From Pelomonas sp047654805 (GTDB taxonomy: Bacteria; Pseudomonadota; Gammaproteobacteria; Burkholderiales; Burkholderiaceae_C), in NCBI RefSeq assembly GCF_047654805.1, contig NZ_JASGIV010000001.1:3410001-3474000 (forward strand): DNA of 64,000 nucleotides, given 5' to 3'. This document shows, one piece after another, positions 59,413 to 64,000 of this stretch (within the stretch, counting starts at the first letter, position 1; every line of letters begins with the position of its first letter). Below the pieces are notes generated by a model, which saw only the letters and a program-made list of their open reading frames with translations, made no database searches and was not told the DNA's origin. The translations under genes and the position numbers were made by a program.

Positions 59413-59566
59413 GGTCGTCGTTCTAGGGGTCAAGGAAAACCCGCATTCTAGTTTTATGGGTAAACGCTCCCCTTACACGCCGAGGCCCGCCCTTAAGCTC
59501 CGCCGCGCAGGCCCCCGCAGCCCGCGTGGGCCCACAAAGATCACACGCACCTGAGGAGACGAATAC

Positions 59567-61744
59567 ATGTCGACGGAGATGGCGCTGTATTTCGCGCTGG
59601 CTTGTGGCCTCGCGGCCGTTCTTTATGGCTTCATTCAACGAAGCTGGATCCTGAGTCAGGACGCGGGCAATGCCCGCATGCAGGAGATTGCTGCGGCGAT
59701 CCAGCAGGGTGCCGCCGCCTACCTGGGCCGGCAATACCGCACTATCGGCATGGTCGGCGTCGTGCTGGCCATCGCCATCGCGGTATCGGGCCTGGGGCGG
59801 ACGACGGCCATCGGCTTCGTCGTGGGTGCGGTGCTCTCTGGCATCTGCGGCTTCATCGGCATGAACATCTCGGTGCGCGCCAACGTGCGCACCGCACAGG
59901 CGGCTTCCAAGGGCATCGGCCCGGCGCTGGACGTGGCCTTCAAGGGCGGCGCCATTACCGGCATGCTGGTGGTGGGCCTAGGCCTGCTGGGCGTGGGAGG
60001 CTTCTACCTGGCCATCGGCGGCGGGCATGACAGCGCGGCGCTGAAGCCCATGCTCGGCCTGGCGTTCGGCTCCTCCCTGATCTCCATCTTCGCCCGCCTG
60101 GGCGGCGGCATCTTCACCAAAGGCGCCGACGTGGGCGCCGACCTGGTCGGCAAGGTGGAGGCTGGCATCCCCGAAGACGATCCGCGCAACCCGGCCGTCA
60201 TCGCCGACAACGTGGGCGACAACGTCGGCGACTGCGCCGGCATGGCGGCCGACCTGTTCGAGACCTACGCCGTCACGCTGATCGCTGCGATGGCACTAGG
60301 TGCGCTGATGGTCACGGGTTCCAGCGCCATGGCTGGCGTGGTCTATCCGCTGGCCCTCGGCGGCGTGTCCATCATCGCCTCCATCATCGGCTGCTTCTTC
60401 GTGAAGGCCAGCCCCGGCATGAAGAACGTGATGCCGGCGCTGTACAAGGGCCTGATCGTGGCCGGCGTGCTGAGCCTGATCGCCTTCTTCTTCGTCACCC
60501 GGGCCATGTTCCCCGGCACCATCGAACTGGCCGGCGGCGCCACGACCAACGCGATGGCCCTGTTCGGCGCATGTGCCGTGGGCCTGGTGCTGACGGCCGC
60601 CATGGTCTGGATCACCGAGTACTACACCGGCACCCAGTACCACCCTGTGCAGCACGTGGCGCAGGCCTCCACCACCGGCCATGGCACCAACGTCATCGCC
60701 GGTCTTGGCGTGTCGATGAAGTCGACCGCATGGCCGGTGCTGTTCGTCTGTGCAGCCATCTATTCGGCCTACATGATGGCCGGCTTGTACGGCATCGCAG
60801 TTGCCGCAACCTCCATGCTGAGCATGGCCGGCATCATCGTGGCGCTGGACGCCTACGGCCCCATCACCGACAACGCTGGCGGCATCGCGGAGATGAGTGA
60901 GCTGCCCGATAGCGTGCGCGACGTCACCGACCCGCTCGACGCCGTGGGCAACACCACCAAGGCCGTTACCAAGGGTTATGCCATCGGCTCGGCAGGTCTG
61001 GCTGCACTGGTGCTGTTCGCCGACTACACGCACGCGCTGGAGTCACGCGGCATGCACGTGCGATTCGACTTGTCGGACCACTACGTCATCCTGGGCCTGT
61101 TCATCGGTGGCCTGATTCCCTATCTGTTCGGCGCCATGGCGATGGAGGCCGTCGGCCGCGCGGCAGGCGCTGTGGTTGTCGAGGTGCGCAAGCAATTCGC
61201 CGACGGCGCCATCATGGCCGGCCAACGCAAGCCGGACTACAGCGCCGCCGTAGACATGCTGACCACCGCGGCCATCAAGGAAATGATCGTGCCGTCGCTG
61301 CTGCCGGTGGCCGCGCCCATCATCGTGGGCATGGTGCTGGGCCCGGCGGCGCTGGGCGGCTTGCTGATGGGCACCATCGTGACCGGCCTGTTCGTGGGCA
61401 TTTCCATGTGCACGGGCGGAGGCGCATGGGACAACGCCAAGAAGCTGATCGAGGAAGGCTTCAAGGATGACAAGGGCGTGGAGCACCGCAAGGGCAGCGA
61501 GGCGCACAAGGCAGCCGTCACAGGCGACACGGTGGGGGACCCCTACAAGGACACCGCCGGCCCAGCCGTGAACCCGCTGATCAAGATCATCAACATCGTG
61601 GCGCTGTTGATCGTGCCATTGCTGCCCATGGCGGCCGGGAGCCAGGCGCCGACGCCGACCCAGGCCAGCGCCACTGCGGCGATACCGGCCGACGCTGCTG
61701 CCAGCATGAGCGAGGCTCCGGCCTCGGCAGCATCTCAGCCATAA
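59567..61744 (+). CDS. hppA: H+-translocating membrane pyrophosphatase, K+-independent type
   Basis: 725 residues with about sixteen transmembrane helices. It couples pyrophosphate hydrolysis to proton export. The active-site signature DVGADLVGKVEAGIPEDDPR and IADNVGDNVGDCAGMAADLFE is complete. GNTTKAVTKG has Lys where K+-dependent enzymes have Ala, marking the K+-independent class. GGAG lies about 9 nt before the ATG. An Ala/Pro-rich C-terminal extension of about 30 residues follows the last helix. Confidence 0.96.
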   Translation: MSTEMALYFALACGLAAVLYGFIQRSWILSQDAGNARMQEIAAAIQQGAAAYLGRQYRTIGMVGVVLAIAIAVSGLGRTTAIGFVVGAVLSGICGFIGMNISVRANVRTAQAASKGIGPALDVAFKGGAITGMLVVGLGLLGVGGFYLAIGGGHDSAALKPMLGLAFGSSLISIFARLGGGIFTKGADVGADLVGKVEAGIPEDDPRNPAVIADNVGDNVGDCAGMAADLFETYAVTLIAAMALGALMVTGSSAMAGVVYPLALGGVSIIASIIGCFFVKASPGMKNVMPALYKGLIVAGVLSLIAFFFVTRAMFPGTIELAGGATTNAMALFGACAVGLVLTAAMVWITEYYTGTQYHPVQHVAQASTTGHGTNVIAGLGVSMKSTAWPVLFVCAAIYSAYMMAGLYGIAVAATSMLSMAGIIVALDAYGPITDNAGGIAEMSELPDSVRDVTDPLDAVGNTTKAVTKGYAIGSAGLAALVLFADYTHALESRGMHVRFDLSDHYVILGLFIGGLIPYLFGAMAMEAVGRAAGAVVVEVRKQFADGAIMAGQRKPDYSAAVDMLTTAAIKEMIVPSLLPVAAPIIVGMVLGPAALGGLLMGTIVTGLFVGISMCTGGGAWDNAKKLIEEGFKDDKGVEHRKGSEAHKAAVTGDTVGDPYKDTAGPAVNPLIKIINIVALLIVPLLPMAAGSQAPTPTQASATAAIPADAAASMSEAPASAASQP

Positions 61745-61763
61745 CCGGGTAAATCCGGTACTC

Positions 61764-61796
61764 AACGGCCCGGGAAGTCGGACTTCCCGGGCCGTT
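61764..61796. terminator. 15-bp hairpin after hppA
   Basis: AACGGCCCGGGAAGT and its exact complement flank a 3-nt loop. The plus strand continues TTCCGC with little T-run, so termination efficiency is uncertain. Confidence 0.55.
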
Positions 61797-61827
61797 TCCG
61801 CATCTGGCGCAGGCAGAATTGCGCTCC

Positions 61828-62664
61828 ATGGCGAGCATGGCGATCACGAGGCACGAGCTGACGCGACGGCGCGAACAACTGCAGGACCTGCAGCGCTACC
61901 TCGCGGTGCTAGAGGCCGACCACGACGGAGCTCGCGCCAAGCTGCTGGGTTTTCGCCAACGCTACCTCGAAGCCCTCGGCCCGCTGATGCGCGAACTCGA
62001 TGAGCTGGAGGACCAGCTGCACCAGGCCACGGCGCTGTTGTCCGAAGCACTGAGGCGCCAGGGCGTGGAAGCCCCGGTGTCGACCTCGCCGCGGGCCAAG
62101 GCTTGGCCCGACGTCCCCGCCCTGCCGAATGCGACGCCGCTGCCGCCCGAACCGACGGGCCCGACGACCGATCTGCCGCCCCCCAGCCTGAAGACGCTGT
62201 ACCGGCGTGCGGCCATGCGCTTTCACCCCGACTTGGCGCCTTCCGGTCCGGAACGCGAAGTCTGCGAGCAGCGCATGATGATCGTCAACGACGCCTATGC
62301 CAGCGGCGACCGCTCAAGGTTGGAAGCATTGCTGCTCGCTGCCGGGGAGTTGCCTGAGAAGGTCATTGGCGGTCCCGCCGATGCCGTCCGGGCCTGGCTG
62401 GGCCTGTGCGAGCACATGGTGCAAGGCCGCATCCGCGTCGTCCAGGCACAGACGGCCATGCTGCAAGCCCAGCAGATGCACGAGCTGCGCATCGCCGTCG
62501 AACGGGCCGAAGCGGGCGGTATGCGCCCGCTGGACATCATGGCCGCGCGGCTGCGCGCGCAGATTGCCGAGCGTCGCCAGGAGCTTTACATCGGCGAACG
62601 CGTAGGTGGCGATGTAGGGCTGGCGGCGGATTTCCTGCGCAAGCGCCATCAGCGCCTGGCTTGA
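61828..62664 (+). CDS. J-domain protein with flanking coiled coils
   Basis: 278 residues from ATG 61828 (TTG 61819 and ATG 61837 are possible). The N-terminal third is a predicted coiled coil rich in Arg/Gln/Leu; a Pro-rich linker leads to a J-domain (LKTLYRRAAMRFHPDLAPSG, HPD at about 131-133), followed by another Gln/Arg/Ala-rich helix. The HPD motif should stimulate a DnaK partner. Specific client unknown. Confidence 0.8.
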   Translation: MASMAITRHELTRRREQLQDLQRYLAVLEADHDGARAKLLGFRQRYLEALGPLMRELDELEDQLHQATALLSEALRRQGVEAPVSTSPRAKAWPDVPALPNATPLPPEPTGPTTDLPPPSLKTLYRRAAMRFHPDLAPSGPEREVCEQRMMIVNDAYASGDRSRLEALLLAAGELPEKVIGGPADAVRAWLGLCEHMVQGRIRVVQAQTAMLQAQQMHELRIAVERAEAGGMRPLDIMAARLRAQIAERRQELYIGERVGGDVGLAADFLRKRHQRLA

Positions 62665-62683
62665 GCGCCGCGCTCGCTTGCCG

Positions 62684-63055
62684 TCACTGTTCGCCGTTGG
62701 TGACCTCTGGGTCGTCGCTCGGGTAGAGGGTCTTGACGGTGCCGCGATCGGAGAAAATCAGGACCACGCCCTTGGTCACGGTCGACGTCGTGGGCATGCT
62801 CACGCTGACCGCACCGGACACGGCAGCGCTGAAGTTGTGGTCAGTCATCACGGCTTCATGGCCCAAGGTCTTGTAGGCGGCACCGAGCAAAGCCAGTTCG
62901 GAGCCGTCGGCCTCCGCAATCTCGCAGGCCGAGTCCGTCGGCTGAATCACCAGTCGACTGCCCGTCACGGGATCCTTGCCCTGCGGATCCTTGAAATAGC
63001 TGCAGGCCGCATACAGGCCATTGGTCTGGGCTTTGACGTAGTAGGTCGTGGTCAT
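62684..63055 (-). CDS. Hypothetical protein
   Basis: 123 residues, family not recognised. No signal peptide or membrane helix. Composition is even and codon use matches the neighbours. Ser/Thr/Val-rich segments (VSGAVSVSMPTTSTVTKG) alternate with Asp-rich ones, suggesting a beta-rich fold. It lies 64 bp upstream of the TPR gene end, same strand, and may be co-transcribed with it. Confidence 0.6.
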   Translation of the reverse strand: MTTTYYVKAQTNGLYAACSYFKDPQGKDPVTGSRLVIQPTDSACEIAEADGSELALLGAAYKTLGHEAVMTDHNFSAAVSGAVSVSMPTTSTVTKGVVLIFSDRGTVKTLYPSDDPEVTNGEQ

Positions 63056-63119
63056 GGCTGGAAAGTTGAGTGACGACAGCCACGAAAGCTAACAGCTGTT
63101 TCCAGCAGCACTGCAACGA

Positions 63120-64000
63120 TCAAGGGCTCGATGCTGGCCTCTCGCGGAAATTCGCCACATCTCGGCGCACGCCGTCAGGCTCGCAGGCGGCCGCGCCCTG
63201 CCAGACGGCGGTCACCAGCGGGTCGGCCGAGACCAGGTCGCGCAACAGGTCCAGGTCGGCCCGCACCAGCTCGCAGCTACGTCGGTCCGGCCTAGAAGCA
63301 CCGGTGGCACCACGCAGGAGCGCGTCATCGATCTTGGCCAGCGCCCGGGCCAGGCGGAGCTGCCCGGGGCGGGAAGCGAGGGCCTCGCGCAGACGCCCCC
63401 TCACTTCTTCGACCTGTGCGAGCGCCGTCGCTCGGGTCGCCGGCGAGGCTGCCGTCAGTGTCAGCAGTGCCCAGCGGGCACGATCGGGCAGACGGCGCAC
63501 CTTTGCGGCAGCGCCGCCGGCCTGCTCAAGCTGATCTAGCTGATGTCCCAGCGCGGGCAGCAACGACTGCAACTGCGCCACAGGTGGCGGAGCCACTTCC
63601 AGAGCCAAGAGTCGCGTGATCAGGGCTTCACTGGGCCAGACGCGGTTGGTCGCATCCCGCGCGATCAGTTCGGCAAACCGGGCCTGCGCCACGCGCAGGG
63701 CTTCGGTCGCCTCGGCAGGCCGGCCCAGCGCGGACAGGGTTTCGGCCAGCCAACGGTTCAGAATGGCTTCCCGGTTCGCGGCCGGGGCATCTGCCGGCCG
63801 GGCGCGACGCTGGGGCGCCAGCACGTCCAGAGCCTCCCGGAAGGTCGCCAACGCCGGCTCCAACTCGCCTCGCCACAACCTGGCCTGCCCTAGCCAACTG
63901 AGGCTGCCAGCCAGGTCGGACAGCGCCTGGTCGCGCTTGTCGCCAGGCATGGCAGGCAGGGCGCGGCGCTTCAGGCCGATGGACTCCTCGAACGCCCGGG
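63120..64000 (-). CDS. TPR-containing protein, N-terminal part beyond the right edge
   Basis: At least 293 residues open to the window edge. TPR-like helical pairs are visible (LSWLGQARLWRGELEPALATFREAL, LAETLSALGRPAEATEALRVAQARF), and the C-terminal third is Arg/Ala/Leu-rich helical. Such C-terminal arrays are common in Burkholderiales serine/threonine kinases and winged-helix regulators, but the N-terminal domain is not visible, so the class is left open. Confidence 0.7.
   Translation of the reverse strand, partial: RAFEESIGLKRRALPAMPGDKRDQALSDLAGSLSWLGQARLWRGELEPALATFREALDVLAPQRRARPADAPAANREAILNRWLAETLSALGRPAEATEALRVAQARFAELIARDATNRVWPSEALITRLLALEVAPPPVAQLQSLLPALGHQLDQLEQAGGAAAKVRRLPDRARWALLTLTAASPATRATALAQVEEVRGRLREALASRPGQLRLARALAKIDDALLRGATGASRPDRRSCELVRADLDLLRDLVSADPLVTAVWQGAAACEPDGVRRDVANFRERPASSP

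Overview
The window is GC-rich, densely coded chromosomal DNA from a betaproteobacterium of the order Burkholderiales, most likely near Rubrivivax, Roseateles or Leptothrix. This rests on gene content and order: odhA-odhB-lpdA, tig-clpP-clpX-lon, the ilvI-ilvH-ilvC ... pssA-leuA neighbourhood, hpnCDE, and a sigma factor followed by DUF3619/DUF3106/RDD genes. The species call is inference; no rRNA gene is present.

Layout. 1-5045 (minus): 2-oxoglutarate dehydrogenase complex, with lpdA cut by the left edge. 5415-10399 (plus): a 2OG-Fe(II) oxygenase coupled to a small Cys-rich protein, two tandem paralogous peptide-type ABC binding proteins without permeases, and a TRIC-like membrane protein. 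10585-14234: the least ordinary locus, made of a trypsin-fold protease with a long Lys/His/Asp/Glu repeat tail, a degenerate ATP-grasp-like protein, a RimK-like ATP-grasp ligase, and a convergent 73-residue protein repeating the protease's N-terminal module. 14323-17095: divergent cadR/cadA metal efflux. 17768-22316 (minus): etfB-etfA-acyl-CoA dehydrogenase-nitronate monooxygenase under a LiuR-like palindrome. 22488-23758: murI-cueR.

23783-24619 holds five minus-strand tRNAs: three Gly(GCC), one Cys, and a Leu(UAA) gene split by a 224-nt group I intron. 24714-30754 is lon, clpX, clpP, tig and tRNA-Leu(UAG); clpP and lon each carry a sigma-32-like promoter. 30900-35224 is a two-gene RND efflux pump whose promoter overlaps a TetR-style palindrome. 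35370-38322 is hpnC-hpnD-hpnE (squalene for hopanoids), followed by a TIGR03790 gene, an IclR regulator and a D,D-peptidase.

41618-52197 (minus) is branched-chain amino acid synthesis. ilvI-ilvH-ilvC make valine and isoleucine precursors. Two tandem leuA genes lie behind a leucine-rich leader peptide and attenuator, with pssA upstream. A group II intron sits directly behind the ilvC terminator, next to a decayed DUF1810 gene. 52426-55216 (plus) is a five-gene sigma factor-DUF3619-DUF3106-RDD-dgkA operon, followed by a DUF2200 pseudogene. The right end has glnB-nadE, a GNAT-fold protein whose start codon overlaps that of nadE, divergent soluble (ppa) and membrane (hppA) pyrophosphatases, a J-domain protein, an unknown 123-residue protein, and a TPR protein cut by the right edge.

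Most of the window is core metabolism and protein quality control. Possible novelty lies in the protease/ATP-grasp locus, two different self-splicing introns, several readable regulatory sites, and two genes in decay.
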